From: Psychroflexus curvus
GTDB lineage: Bacteria; Bacteroidota; Bacteroidia; Flavobacteriales; Flavobacteriaceae
DNA length: 64,000 nt
NCBI RefSeq assembly: GCF_020164585.1
Contig: NZ_JAIQZF010000004.1
Coordinates: 248,001 to 312,000 of the forward strand
Direction: 5' to 3'
Shown: positions 27,357-36,425 of the stretch, piece by piece
Layout of the letters: every line of letters begins with the position of its first letter
Numbering within the stretch: position 1 is the first letter of the stretch
Notes under the pieces: model-generated
What the model was told of the DNA's origin: nothing
The model's database searches: none
The model's input: the letters and a program-made list of their open reading frames with translations, nothing else
Translations under genes and position numbers: made by a program

Positions 27357-27782
27357 ATGGCATCACTTACCCCCTTTCATCTTGCAGTTCCAGTAAATAA
27401 TCTTGCTGAAGCAAGAACCTTTTATTCAAATACACTTAATTTTAGAGAAGGAAGAAGTGATGTGCATTGGGTGGATTATGATTTCTATGGTCATCAGTTT
27501 GTGATACACGAAGACAAAAGTCATGCACCAAATCCAGATGCTTTTAGTATTGTAGATGGACACGAAGTCCCGGTCCCACATTTTGGTGTTGTGCTGGAAT
27601 GGAAAACATTTCATGAATTTGCCGAGCAATTGAAACAAAAGAAAATTGATTTCGTCATTGAACCTTACATCAGGTTCAAAGGAAAACCTGGAGAACAAGC
27701 TACTATGTTTTTCAAGGACCCCAGCGGAAACGCACTTGAGTTTAAAAGCTTTAAAGATATGAATCAAGTTTTTGCCAAATAA
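27357..27782 (+). CDS. VOC-family (glyoxalase/bleomycin-resistance-like) protein
   Basis: A 141-residue vicinal-oxygen-chelate protein. The first betaalphabetabetabeta unit starts FHLAVPVNNLAEARTFYSN with a metal-type His (FHLAV). The second begins VPHFGVVLEWKTFHEFAEQL and ends in the typical FFKDPSGNALEFKSFKD with the conserved Glu. The ligand set H, H, E is compatible with a divalent metal. The family covers glyoxalases, dioxygenases and resistance proteins; the substrate is not known. The AI-2E permease starts 1 bp after its stop. Confidence 0.85.
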   Translation: MASLTPFHLAVPVNNLAEARTFYSNTLNFREGRSDVHWVDYDFYGHQFVIHEDKSHAPNPDAFSIVDGHEVPVPHFGVVLEWKTFHEFAEQLKQKKIDFVIEPYIRFKGKPGEQATMFFKDPSGNALEFKSFKDMNQVFAK

Positions 27783-27783
27783 C

Positions 27784-28851
27784 ATGGACAGGCTTTCACC
27801 AAGACTTGTAAGACAACTCTTCATCCTGTTGATTATTCTATCGTTAGGGGGGCTTATATTTAGTGAAATTCTACCTTATATTTCAGGAGTTCTAGGCGCT
27901 ATTACGTTTTACGTTTTACTAAGAGGACTTATGCAGAAAATGCTGAAAAAAGGATGGAATGCCACGATGAGTGTTAGTATTTTGATGTTGGGATCCTTTA
28001 TTTTGATTTTATTACCAGTGCTTGGGATTATTTTCATGCTTTCGTCTAAAATAAGTAAAGCCATTAGAAATTCTGAGAAAGTTATAGAAGCAGTTAAAGC
28101 TCAGCTTATACAGGTGGAAGATATGACTGGCTTCAAATTGGGTGAGCAAATTAATAGTTCCGATTTTACAGACTGGCTCTCTAAAAATCTGCAAGGACTG
28201 GCAGGTGGTACTTTCGAAATTTTCATAGCCATTAGTATCATGTACTTTTTATTATACTACATGCTTCTCAACCAAAAAAAGCTTACCATCTCAATGGAAA
28301 CTTATATTCCAATAGATGTAGATAACTTAAAATTAATTGCATCAGAATCAGCAAAGAAAGTAAAAGCAAATGCCATAGGTATTCCCTTAGTAGCCCTTTT
28401 CCAAGGTATTATATCATTGATTGGCTATTGGATATTTGGAGTTCCGGAACCTTTATTCTGGTTTGTGATAACTACAATTGGCTCCATGATTCCATTTGTA
28501 GGTACCGCAATAGGTTTTATCCCTGTCACTTTATTGATGTATTACCAGGGAGATACTTTCGCTGCCATAGGTGTACTCATTTATGGTGTGGCGGTCGTTG
28601 GTTCTTCTGATAATATTGTAAGACTTCTTGTACTAAAGCAAATGGCAAATGAGCACCCACTTATTACTTTGATGGGGGTGATAATAGGAGTTCCGCTATT
28701 TGGTTTTATTGGCTTGATTTTTGGTCCTTTATTATTATCCTTATTTTTGCTTGTCGTTATGATTTACAAAAAAGAATATGGAGAATTTGAATCGAAAGCT
28801 GAAAAAAAATTAAATGAAAATCTCAGGAAAGAAGACGGAAAAGAAAGTTGA
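27784..28851 (+). CDS. AI-2E family transporter
   Basis: A 355-residue membrane protein of the AI-2E/PerM family (TqsA-like fold). It has about eight TM segments: two at the N-terminus (15-58), one at about 65-90, a cytosolic helical region, then a cluster from about 155 on, including LVALFQGIISLIGYWIFGVPEPLFWFVITTIGSMIPFVGTAIG, the family core motif. Members export small molecules or ions; despite the name, AI-2 is not implied. The start is the ATG at 27784, 1 bp after the VOC stop. It overlaps the YkvA gene by 38 bp. Confidence 0.88.
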   Translation: MDRLSPRLVRQLFILLIILSLGGLIFSEILPYISGVLGAITFYVLLRGLMQKMLKKGWNATMSVSILMLGSFILILLPVLGIIFMLSSKISKAIRNSEKVIEAVKAQLIQVEDMTGFKLGEQINSSDFTDWLSKNLQGLAGGTFEIFIAISIMYFLLYYMLLNQKKLTISMETYIPIDVDNLKLIASESAKKVKANAIGIPLVALFQGIISLIGYWIFGVPEPLFWFVITTIGSMIPFVGTAIGFIPVTLLMYYQGDTFAAIGVLIYGVAVVGSSDNIVRLLVLKQMANEHPLITLMGVIIGVPLFGFIGLIFGPLLLSLFLLVVMIYKKEYGEFESKAEKKLNENLRKEDGKES

Positions 28852-29236
28852 TGAAAATTTTGTAAAAGAAGGAATCGAAACGGTTTCAAATACAGATTTT
28901 GAAACTGTATTTGATAAAAAAGATCAGCTTTTTGCAAAAATAAACCATCCTGACTGGAAAAAGTACAAGGATAAAATAATTTTGATGTTTCAATTTTTAA
29001 AAGATGTGAAACAAAAAAAATATACAGAAACGCCTTGGAAGACTCTAGCCGCCATGATTTTTACCGTTCTCTATATCATTAACCCACTAGATCTGATTCC
29101 AGATTTCATCCCTTTCGTAGGTTATTTGGACGATTTAACCGTGTTTGGTTTTGTTTTAAAACTGATCAGTAAAGACTTGGAGTCTTATGAGGAATGGAGA
29201 CTGGAACAAAACTCCCTAGAAGAAAATCAAGCTTAA
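28814..29236 (+). CDS. YkvA-family (DUF1232) membrane protein
   Basis: A 140-residue protein. A charged N-terminal 65 residues is followed by the DUF1232 core TPWKTLAAMIFTVLYIINPLDLIPDFIPFVGYLDDLTVFGFVL, a hydrophobic hairpin of the YkvA family. The role is unknown; it is often associated with envelope stress and membrane metal homeostasis genes. It starts inside the end of the AI-2E gene (overlap 38 bp, different frame), so the two are co-transcribed. The tail is acidic and soluble. Confidence 0.85.
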   Translation: MKISGKKTEKKVDENFVKEGIETVSNTDFETVFDKKDQLFAKINHPDWKKYKDKIILMFQFLKDVKQKKYTETPWKTLAAMIFTVLYIINPLDLIPDFIPFVGYLDDLTVFGFVLKLISKDLESYEEWRLEQNSLEENQA

Positions 29237-29268
29237 TTCAGTTTTTAGACAACTTTTTGACTGACTAA

Positions 29269-30597
29269 TTATTGAAGATTTTTCATCATTTCCATCATTT
29301 TCTTTCCACCACCGCCTTGCATCATTTTCATCATTTTACTCATTTGAGAAAACTGTTTTAGCAATTGATTGACTTCTTGAACCGATGTTCCTGAACCTTT
29401 GCTTATTCTCTTTTTACGACTAGCATTGATACTGGTAGGGTTTTCCCTTTCGTGAGGGGTCATAGAATGAATCATAGCTTCAATTTGCTTAAAAGCATCA
29501 TCATCTATATCCATATTTTTCATCATCTTTCCAGCACCAGGAATCATTCCCATCAAATCCTTCATGCTACCCATTTTCTTGACTTGCTGAATTTGCTTTA
29601 GAAAATCATCAAACCCGAACTTGTCTTTGGCAATTTTTTTCTGGATTTTTCTAGCCTCTTCTTCGTCATATTGCTCTTGAGCTCTTTCAACGAGCGAAAC
29701 TACATCACCCATACCCAGAATACGATCTGCCATCCTGGAAGGATAGAATACATCTATAGCATCCATCTTCTCTCCCGTACCAATAAACTTGATAGGTTTT
29801 TTGACGACAGATTTAATGGAAATAGCTGCACCACCACGAGTGTCACCATCAAGTTTGGTAAGGATAACACCATCAAAATCAAGAACTTCATTAAAGGTTT
29901 TTGCAGTATTTACAGCATCCTGACCTGTCATAGCATCCACTACGAATAAGGTTTCTTGCGGTTGAACTGCTTTTTTAATATCAGAAATCTCATTCATCAT
30001 CATCTCGTCTACGGCTAAACGACCAGCGGTATCCAAAATGACGACATTATGACCGTTTTGTTTGGCGTGAGCAATAGCTGCTTCTGCAATAGTGACTGGG
30101 TTTTTCTCTTCTTTATTGGAAAACACCTCAACACCTATCTGCTCTCCTACCACATGCAGCTGATCTATAGCAGCTGGTCTATAAACATCACAGGCTACAA
30201 GTAAAGGGTTTTTAGATTTTTTGGTTTTAAGAAAATTGGCCAGCTTTCCAGAAAAGGTGGTCTTACCAGAACCCTGAAGACCAGACATTAAAATCACACT
30301 GGGACTTCCAGATAAATCAACGCCTTCTGCGTCTCCCCCCATCATTTCGGTTAATTCGTCTTTCACGATTTTAACCATCAATTGATTAGGTTTTAAACTC
30401 TTAAGTACATTTTGTCCTAAGGCTTTTTCCTTTACCGTATTGGTAAATTCTTTAGCGATCTTGAAGTTAACATCGGCATCTACCAAAGCTCTTCTCACCT
30501 CTTTAAGTGTCTCTGCTACATTTACCTCTGTTATTTGACCATGACCTTTTAATACATGAAAGGCCTTATCTAACTTATCACTTAAACTATCAAACAT
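29269..30597 (-). CDS. ffh: Signal recognition particle protein
   Basis: A 442-residue SRP54 GTPase that targets nascent membrane proteins to FtsY and SecYEG. The N-domain is at 1-90. The G-domain has the P-loop LQGSGKTTFSGKL (about 109-121), DTAGRLAVDE, and TKLDGDTRGGAA. The C-terminal M-domain (about 300-442) is Met-rich (MSKMMKMMQGGGGKKMMEMMKN) and binds the signal sequence and 4.5S RNA. Length is normal. A -7 box is at 30617. I see no ffs RNA gene nearby. Confidence 0.98.
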   Translation of the reverse strand: MFDSLSDKLDKAFHVLKGHGQITEVNVAETLKEVRRALVDADVNFKIAKEFTNTVKEKALGQNVLKSLKPNQLMVKIVKDELTEMMGGDAEGVDLSGSPSVILMSGLQGSGKTTFSGKLANFLKTKKSKNPLLVACDVYRPAAIDQLHVVGEQIGVEVFSNKEEKNPVTIAEAAIAHAKQNGHNVVILDTAGRLAVDEMMMNEISDIKKAVQPQETLFVVDAMTGQDAVNTAKTFNEVLDFDGVILTKLDGDTRGGAAISIKSVVKKPIKFIGTGEKMDAIDVFYPSRMADRILGMGDVVSLVERAQEQYDEEEARKIQKKIAKDKFGFDDFLKQIQQVKKMGSMKDLMGMIPGAGKMMKNMDIDDDAFKQIEAMIHSMTPHERENPTSINASRKKRISKGSGTSVQEVNQLLKQFSQMSKMMKMMQGGGGKKMMEMMKNLQ

Positions 30598-30616
30598 ATG
30601 TTCTATTGAATTTCAG

Positions 30617-30624
30617 CAAAAATA
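30617..30624 (-). promoter_or_regulatory. -7 box upstream of ffh
   Basis: Minus-strand TATTTTTG, followed by C, lies 19 nt before the ffh ATG at 30597. No -33 TTG at exact spacing. Confidence 0.5.
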
Positions 30625-30660
30625 AGAATTTGAAATCTATTAATGAAGATTTTATATACT

Positions 30661-30686
30661 AAAAAAACCACCTCCTAAGAAGCGGT
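30661..30686 (-). terminator. Intrinsic terminator of ppa
   Basis: In the minus-strand RNA, ACCGCUUC pairs with GAGGUGGU (two G-U wobbles) around a 4-nt loop and is followed by seven U. It lies 29 nt past the ppa stop, between ppa and ffh. Confidence 0.7.
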
Positions 30687-30714
30687 TTTATGCTATTTAT
30701 AATGTTAATTACTT

Positions 30715-31221
30715 TTATAAACTAAAGTTATGAGCAACCGTATCACTTTCTTTGTAGCGCGTTATAGCTTTGTTCACAAGCTCTTCAGCCTCTTTCTCGT
30801 CGCCCCAGTTTCCTATATTGACTTCTTTGTTTTCTAAATCTTTGTATGTTCTAAAAAAATGTTCGATTTCCTTGATGGTATGAGGGTTTAAGTCAGAGAA
30901 CTTATGAACCTCATCTCCCATGGGATCAGCCACTGGAACACAAATGATTTTTTCATCAGGCCCTTTTTCATCAGACATATTAAGCACGCCAACTGGTCTA
31001 ACATTTGCAACACAGCCTGGAACAACAGGATTCGTGAACAATACAAGCACATCGATAGGATCGTTATCAAGAGCCAAAGTTTCCGGAACGAATCCGTAAT
31101 CTGCAGGATACATCATAGACGTATGTAACATTCTGTCAAATCGTATCTGTTTTAAATCGAAATCGTATTCATATTTATTTCTGCTTCCTCTGGGAATCTC
31201 TATTAACACATCAAATGTCAT
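30715..31221 (-). CDS. ppa: Inorganic pyrophosphatase
   Basis: A 168-residue family I soluble pyrophosphatase hydrolysing PPi to 2 Pi. Diagnostic elements: IEIPRGSRNKYEYD (N-terminal), MLHTSMMYPADYGFVPETLALDNDPIDVLVL, with the metal-binding Asp cluster in DNDPIDVLV, and the conserved VRPVGVLNMSDEKGPDEKIICVPVADP. It pulls biosynthetic reactions forward. I start at the ATG at 31221; an upstream GTG at 31227 is less likely. A -7 box is at 31253. Confidence 0.97.
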   Translation of the reverse strand: MTFDVLIEIPRGSRNKYEYDFDLKQIRFDRMLHTSMMYPADYGFVPETLALDNDPIDVLVLFTNPVVPGCVANVRPVGVLNMSDEKGPDEKIICVPVADPMGDEVHKFSDLNPHTIKEIEHFFRTYKDLENKEVNIGNWGDEKEAEELVNKAITRYKESDTVAHNFSL

Positions 31222-31252
31222 AATCACTTTTTTATATAAATTTCAAGGACGG

Positions 31253-31260
31253 CAAAAATA
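31253..31260 (-). promoter_or_regulatory. -7 box upstream of ppa
   Basis: Minus-strand TATTTTTG, followed by C, lies 31 nt upstream of the ppa ATG. A TTG lies 22 nt further up, longer than the usual 19 nt. Confidence 0.45.
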
Positions 31261-31350
31261 AGAAAAACTTTGACTTCTCTATCAACAATAATCAAATAAA
31301 AACTAAACTGAAAATTAAATTCTCAGTTCGTTTTTTATCTTGGGATTAAA

Positions 31351-31620
31351 TTAAATTTTATTTTTTTGATTCTGTCTGTTGTCCCAAAATGAGACTATTT
31401 CAATTGTATCATTTCTAATTTCATAAAAAATCAAATAGGCTTTCATGGAAATAACTCTTGTGATTTTATTTGAAGTCAATCTACCAATAAATTCATTTTT
31501 TGAAAGAGTGTTCATTAAGTCCTCTGTTTCATCAAGAAGTTTCAAACTATAAGTGACCGACCTATTTCTATGGAAGAAATCATAAAGAATATTTTTAAAT
31601 TCTGATTTAGCTGAATCTGA
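31351..31620 (-). pseudogene. ParE/RelE-type toxin remnant lacking a start codon
   Basis: The 89-codon frame immediately after a stop (31621-31623) encodes a RelE/ParE-superfamily body: SDSAKSEFKNILYDFF, LLDETEDLMNTL, NKITRVISMKAYLIFYEI, and the C-terminal IEIVSFWDNRQNQKNKI typical of the family. No ATG exists before the middle of the domain; only a TTG at 31545 could start a 64-residue product. The missing N-terminal strand would lie exactly where the antitoxin frame ends in an in-frame TAG. This fits a nonsense or frameshift loss of the toxin start. Probably inactive. Confidence 0.55.
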
Positions 31621-31747
31621 CTATATTGTTTTTTCTAGCCATTCTTTCATTTCAGATATAACTGATTCGTTACCTGAAAACTCACCGCTTACTATAAAGT
31701 TATCGAAATTTGAGTGGAACTTTAGTAGTTTCAAATGGCTTTTAAAT
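31621..31747 (-). pseudogene. ParD-like antitoxin remnant
   Basis: Directly upstream of the toxin remnant, an open frame reads FDNFIVSGEFSGNESVISEMKEWLEKTI and then stops at 31621. This matches the ParD C-terminal pattern (F..FI....SG.Y...SEV...L..LE). It has no ATG upstream apart from the one in MKEWLEKTI, and a TGA closes the frame near 31750. I read it as the decayed partner of the toxin fragment. Confidence 0.45.
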
Positions 31748-31765
31748 CATCGGATAAATGGTCTC

Positions 31766-32182
31766 TCAAATTTTAAGCTTTACTGTTTTCTTATTTTCAT
31801 CAAAATTAAATTTCACATCCTCCCAGTAAGGGGCTGCATAAGGATTGGGATTGCCTGACATTGCCCAAGGTTCTAAAGGCATTCCGTTGCTTTCCATATC
31901 CATGGTATTGTTAGCGTTCAGATCCTGGAATACCGAAATGGCATAAACTCCAAAATCCAGGTTCTCGAATTCCACAGTATGGGTGGAGCCATTTACTGCT
32001 ATGCTTTTTCCCATAACAGAGGTCTTAAGAAAATTTTCTTTTTCAAAAACTCCTATATATAGCGATCCTGAAGTATTTTTTATACGTTCAAATTCTACAA
32101 TAAGTGTTGTTTTTTCCTGAGCTACAAAGTTCTGGTAACTCATCATTACAAGCATCAAAGCTAATCTTACTAAATTTGTCAT
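31766..32182 (-). CDS. DUF2141 domain secreted protein
   Basis: A 138-residue exported protein. A signal peptide of about 21 residues ends in NFVAQ. The DUF2141 domain has the features LIVEFERIKNTSGSLYIGVFEKENFL, DFGVYAISVFQDLNANNTMDMESNGMPLEPWAMSGN and the C-terminal WEDVKFNFDENKKTVKLKI. Family members are small beta-sandwich periplasmic or surface proteins of unknown function in Bacteroidetes. It lies 155 bp downstream of the TonB receptor gene on the same strand, so it could be part of that unit. Confidence 0.87.
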   Translation of the reverse strand: MTNLVRLALMLVMMSYQNFVAQEKTTLIVEFERIKNTSGSLYIGVFEKENFLKTSVMGKSIAVNGSTHTVEFENLDFGVYAISVFQDLNANNTMDMESNGMPLEPWAMSGNPNPYAAPYWEDVKFNFDENKKTVKLKI

Positions 32183-32336
32183 GACGTTAAGGTTTTAAGT
32201 TCATTTCAAAAGTAAGAGGGGACTTTGAGTTTTTTCTGAAGTTTTCGACGAGTGGTAGAATGTTCAGGATGAACGGGATAAAACCTAATTGCATTCTCTA
32301 TAAGGCAAGTTCAGAAGGAACTGAAAAAATCTGTTT

Positions 32337-34865
32337 TTAAAACTGAAAAGAAATAAAAACATTTGGGGTTAATTCAAGGCTTTTTATCCTCACGTTTTCC
32401 ACAGAAGCAGTGGAATCATTTAATCTGAAAAATTGCTGAGTAAGGTTGTTGCTATTGAAGAAATTTAACACGCTAACCCCTGTTTTAATTGATGAGTCAG
32501 GTAATTGAAATTGATGACTAGCCGTAAAATTGATTTGGAGGTAATCCTCAAGATTGCTCCCATTTGGAGAGAGAAAATTAAGTCTTGGATTGGTGTCTGG
32601 TGTTAAAACAGGCTGTTCCATATCGATGTCTGTAGTTGGCCTTCCGGCAAAATAACGCCCTCCAAGGGACAATTCGAGCCTGCCCGGTGTGTAATTAATC
32701 CCAAAAGCCGAACTTTGAGTAATTTCAAAATTATTGGCAAACTGCTGTGGGACGAAATTGTTGAAATCGTAAGTATTATCCATCACCGAGAAATTAAACC
32801 AAAAACTGACATCGTCAATTTGCTTTTGAACTAAAAGCTCTCCTCCTATCACCTCATAATTTCCACTGAGCTGAAGGAACTCCAGCTGATTTTGAAACCC
32901 CTGACTTCCAGTTGATATCCCTTCTACTAGTTTGTGATATAAACTGCCCTGAACCAACCAGCCGTCTTTGTTGAAATTCACACCAACTTCAATTTGCCGG
33001 CTATTTAGGACCGGGAAATCTTCTTCATCGGCCAGTATCCAACGTCTTTTTTCTACTCCTAAAAAATCCTGTTGCTGATCTATGACTTGTGTAAGCGTTT
33101 GATTTTTTAGTTCAGCTAGCATATTCCATCTCCAATACCGATTGGCTTGGTAACTAAAATTGAATCTGGGTTCCAGTCTGAAATCACCAAAGCCTGAATA
33201 GTAATTTCCACGAATTCCTAAACGAGTCCTGATCTTTTTATTTTTGGAACTGTACTCCACTTCCGCAATACCAGAATGGGTGGTTAGCACGCGTTTTTCT
33301 CTTAAAACCACCTCAGGAGAAGTCACTTCATTATCATTTCTAACCCCTACTTCATTGAACTGATAACCTGTATTCAAATGAAAATACTCCGAAAGTTGAT
33401 AGGCATCTTTGAGACTAAATTTGAAATCTAAAACCTGATTGGTCTGCAATAGTTCTTGATTGGATAAAACCGATTGATTGAAGGCTTCCAGCTTGTAGAA
33501 AGATGCATTGAAAGCTACGGATGTGGAGTGATTTTTATTCCAAAAGCTTTTATAACCAAGATGAGCAAGAAAATTTCCCTGTTCAAAATCATTTCGTTTT
33601 TGCTCTGATGTCGTTTCTAAAACCTCATCAAAAGAAAGTTGATTTTGAATTGCTAAAACATCGAATTTTAACTGATTACCTGAATTGAATTCGTAACCGT
33701 ACTGCAGAGAAACATCGTAGAATCTAAGTTCTTGCTGGGTAGTTATCCTATTATCATTTCCCTGCAGTAAGTCCTGGATTTTTGTATTTTGAAATACTTT
33801 AGTGGTATATCCATTATAAGTTGGAGATTCATAAACATCAGTCAGAGATTTTCTAGCAGCGATTTGAAGGCTAGAGTTTTTATTTAATTCTACATACGCA
33901 GCAGCATTTGCGCTCAAAAAATCGAGCTGAACAATTCTTTTAAAGTCTTGAGAATGTCCTCTTGAAGAGATATCTATGACTGAGGAAATACCTTCATTGT
34001 AAAAGGCAGAGCCCCCATTTTTTAGAACCTTTATTTCATGATTCATAAGGGGATTGATAGCTGAAATCATCCCGAAAAAATGACCTGTTTGATACATTCG
34101 CGAACCATTCCAAAGGACAAGATTTTGATCATGAGTTCCTCCTCTAACGTTTATTTGGGCGATGGTCTCATTTGTATTCACGATGCCAGGAACGTATTGA
34201 AGACTATGCAAAACATCCGGATTTATCAAGCCCGGGAGGACCCCGAATTCCTGAGGAATAATTTTCAAACTATTATCCAAATTCAAATAAATACCTTTGG
34301 CCAAGTACTCCTTTATGATGACTTCGTCCAACTCAATTTCGGGATACAAATAATAAAGTTTACAGGATTCTGAACTCGAATCAGAAAGGTTTCCTTCAGT
34401 ACTAAAATAATTCGGATGTGAAAATTGAAGTTTGCTAATATCTGTAGTATCCTCAACGAAAATTTTACCAAAAGAATTAGAAGTCCCTAAGTTTTGATCG
34501 TTATATTTTAGTTCAACCCCTGAAATCGGTTTACTGGAAGTTGCACTGTAAAAACTTAAGCAGTTAAGTTTGCGTAAAACGCTTACAGTAATACTTTGCT
34601 CAGCTATAAAGGTGAATTTTAGTGGATGTTGTTTTTTAATAAAATTTAAAGTTTTATCCAGTGAAAAACTTTCTGCAGGTAAAACAATTTCTAAATTTTC
34701 TAGGTCCTCATTCAAGTAATTGAAGCTGACGTGATACTTGCTTTCTAAATCGCTAAGTAGCACCACAAGCTCAACCTTTTTTTGAGATTGAGCTTGCAGA
34801 TTGTAGCCTGATAAAATCAGAACAATTACAAATAGGATTTTGGAACTTAATCTATGGCTGAACAT
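32337..34865 (-). CDS. TonB-dependent receptor with STN signalling domain
   Basis: An 842-residue outer-membrane receptor. The signal peptide ends in LQAQS. An STN domain follows (about 25-90: LVVLLSDLESKYHVSFNYLNED), then a carboxypeptidase-regulatory-like beta domain (about 100-190), the plug (about 200-300: VLHSLQYVPGIVNTNETIAQINVRGGTHDQNLVLWNGSRMY) and a long beta-barrel ending in aromatic ISFQF. The STN domain plus the upstream FecR and ECF sigma genes show a FecA-like cell-surface signalling receptor. The ligand is unknown. Start at the ATG at 34865, overlapping the FecR stop by 14 bp; an earlier in-frame ATG at 34892 is possible. Confidence 0.93.
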   Translation of the reverse strand: MFSHRLSSKILFVIVLILSGYNLQAQSQKKVELVVLLSDLESKYHVSFNYLNEDLENLEIVLPAESFSLDKTLNFIKKQHPLKFTFIAEQSITVSVLRKLNCLSFYSATSSKPISGVELKYNDQNLGTSNSFGKIFVEDTTDISKLQFSHPNYFSTEGNLSDSSSESCKLYYLYPEIELDEVIIKEYLAKGIYLNLDNSLKIIPQEFGVLPGLINPDVLHSLQYVPGIVNTNETIAQINVRGGTHDQNLVLWNGSRMYQTGHFFGMISAINPLMNHEIKVLKNGGSAFYNEGISSVIDISSRGHSQDFKRIVQLDFLSANAAAYVELNKNSSLQIAARKSLTDVYESPTYNGYTTKVFQNTKIQDLLQGNDNRITTQQELRFYDVSLQYGYEFNSGNQLKFDVLAIQNQLSFDEVLETTSEQKRNDFEQGNFLAHLGYKSFWNKNHSTSVAFNASFYKLEAFNQSVLSNQELLQTNQVLDFKFSLKDAYQLSEYFHLNTGYQFNEVGVRNDNEVTSPEVVLREKRVLTTHSGIAEVEYSSKNKKIRTRLGIRGNYYSGFGDFRLEPRFNFSYQANRYWRWNMLAELKNQTLTQVIDQQQDFLGVEKRRWILADEEDFPVLNSRQIEVGVNFNKDGWLVQGSLYHKLVEGISTGSQGFQNQLEFLQLSGNYEVIGGELLVQKQIDDVSFWFNFSVMDNTYDFNNFVPQQFANNFEITQSSAFGINYTPGRLELSLGGRYFAGRPTTDIDMEQPVLTPDTNPRLNFLSPNGSNLEDYLQINFTASHQFQLPDSSIKTGVSVLNFFNSNNLTQQFFRLNDSTASVENVRIKSLELTPNVFISFQF

Positions 34866-35739
34866 TATCAACAAAAATAAATTTATTTTCATTGATAACT
34901 GTGTAATTCATTTGATAAGTTTTGTTCAGGATTTCTAAAGCCAAAGGCAAATTATCGGATGGTAGCGTACCTGTAAAGCGCTTATCTTCTGTCACCTTTA
35001 CCACATCAATTTCTATCTGATACTCTTTTTCCAACTCTTGCATCACCTCTGGAAGACTTATGTTTTCAAAATGATGTGTTTTTGAAACCCAGGAGGGTTT
35101 CTCCCCATAAACATTGCTCTGCTCAATTTTGACTCCATCATTATAAGTTATGAACTGGCCTTTCTTTAGTATATTCTCGTCACCTTCAAACTTCACCTTA
35201 ACCGAGCCTTCGTAACAAACTACTTCAAAAAGTGAGTCTCTTGACATCACCTGAAAGCGAGTTCCTAATACCTGCACTTTTCCAAGATTTGTTTTAACTG
35301 TAAAGGTTTTGCCTTCTGCTACTTCAAAATAAGCCAGACCATCCATTTTTACTGTCCTGTCAAAAGCCCAAAACCAGTTGTTGAATTTAAATTTACTATC
35401 CTCAGCCAGAATAACCTTAGAATTATCTGGCAATAAAACGCTTTGCTGAGAATCGATTTGTGACGTAAAATCTTTTACTGAAAACAAAAAAGCAAATGAA
35501 GAAATCCCTAGAATTAATAAAATTGAAGCTGCAACAGACCAATTTATTTTTTTCTGTTTCTTAGTGTTTTGTTTTTCCTTTACTTGTTTTAAAACTTCCT
35601 CTTTTCTAAAGTCAGGTTTGTCTAATTGAGAAGAATAATGCTTGATTTTCTTTAGAGTATCAATTCCTTGAGTATCACTTAAAGATTCATCACTTATTTT
35701 ATCATCCAGCCAGTCAGCCAAATTGTATTTTTTTTTCAT
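34852..35739 (-). CDS. FecR family anti-sigma factor
   Basis: A 295-residue anti-sigma regulator. A cytosolic N-terminus of about 95 residues precedes a single TM helix (about 84-103: INWSVAASILLILGISSFAFLFSV). The periplasmic FecR domain follows (about 115-225: SVLLPDNSKVILAEDSKFKFN, VLGTRFQVMS), with a C-terminal DUF4974-type STN-like module (about 235-290). It transduces the receptor signal to the sigma factor. The gene overlaps the receptor downstream and is 43 bp from the sigma gene, so the three form one operon. Confidence 0.93.
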   Translation of the reverse strand: MKKKYNLADWLDDKISDESLSDTQGIDTLKKIKHYSSQLDKPDFRKEEVLKQVKEKQNTKKQKKINWSVAASILLILGISSFAFLFSVKDFTSQIDSQQSVLLPDNSKVILAEDSKFKFNNWFWAFDRTVKMDGLAYFEVAEGKTFTVKTNLGKVQVLGTRFQVMSRDSLFEVVCYEGSVKVKFEGDENILKKGQFITYNDGVKIEQSNVYGEKPSWVSKTHHFENISLPEVMQELEKEYQIEIDVVKVTEDKRFTGTLPSDNLPLALEILNKTYQMNYTVINENKFIFVDNVQP

Positions 35740-35782
35740 CGGTATGAGTTCTATAATTGAAACACTTCACTTTTGCATTACC

Positions 35783-36304
35783 CTACTTAAAGGCATCTAT
35801 TTTTTCTCTTAAGCTTTCAAGAGCTTTTTGCATTCGTTTTTCTACAGCTTTTACACTAATATTCAAAATATCTGCAATTTCTTTATAGGATTTCTCATCT
35901 ATACGGTGGAGCAAAAAAGCTATTCTCTGTTTTTCTGACAAGTTTTGAATTGCTTTTTGCAACTTAATTTTAAATTCCTGCTCTTCCATTTTATAGTCAG
36001 GACTTTGTCTGTCTTCTGTTCGTTGAGGAACTGTATTAGCGTAGTTGAGCACTACTTTTTTATGTTTATACCTATTTATTGAAAGATTATTAGCAACGGT
36101 ATATAAATAGGATTTAGCTTTTGCAAAAGGAATTTTTTTACAATTTTCCCATAATTTGATAAATGCCTCCTGCACAGACTCTTCCGCTAGCTCTTTGTCA
36201 CCAAATTTGTAATAGAAATAATTATTTATGACTTCAGAATGTTTGTCATAAATGCGCTCAAAAATCTTTTCTTCACAAACATTATCTATAAGCTCTTTTT
36301 CCAT
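35783..36304 (-). CDS. ECF-type RNA polymerase sigma-70 factor
   Basis: A 173-residue ECF sigma factor. Region 2 is at about 20-80 (IYDKHSEVINNYFYYKFGDKELAEESVQEAFIKLWENCKKIPFAKAKSYLYTVANNLSINRYKHKK), with region 4 at about 105-165 (LSEKQRIAFLLHRIDEKSYKEIADILNISVKAVEKRMQKALESLREKI). It probably drives the receptor unit, controlled by FecR. It is divergent from the lipoprotein gene at 36426, so the signal could act on both sides. Confidence 0.95.
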   Translation of the reverse strand: MEKELIDNVCEEKIFERIYDKHSEVINNYFYYKFGDKELAEESVQEAFIKLWENCKKIPFAKAKSYLYTVANNLSINRYKHKKVVLNYANTVPQRTEDRQSPDYKMEEQEFKIKLQKAIQNLSEKQRIAFLLHRIDEKSYKEIADILNISVKAVEKRMQKALESLREKIDAFK

Positions 36305-36347
36305 AAACTAAATTTGCTTTACCTTTTTGCTTTTAAACAATTTAGTG

Positions 36348-36355
36348 CAAACTTA
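36348..36355 (-). promoter_or_regulatory. -7 box upstream of the ECF sigma gene
   Basis: Minus-strand TAAGTTTG (exact TAnnTTTG) lies 43 nt before the sigma ATG, with TTA rather than TTG at 19-nt spacing. Confidence 0.5.
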
Positions 36356-36425
36356 CCATATCTTACACTTAGGGTAAAATAAAATTTGTTTGTTATACAT
36401 AAGGAGGTTTTTAATAAATTTACAA

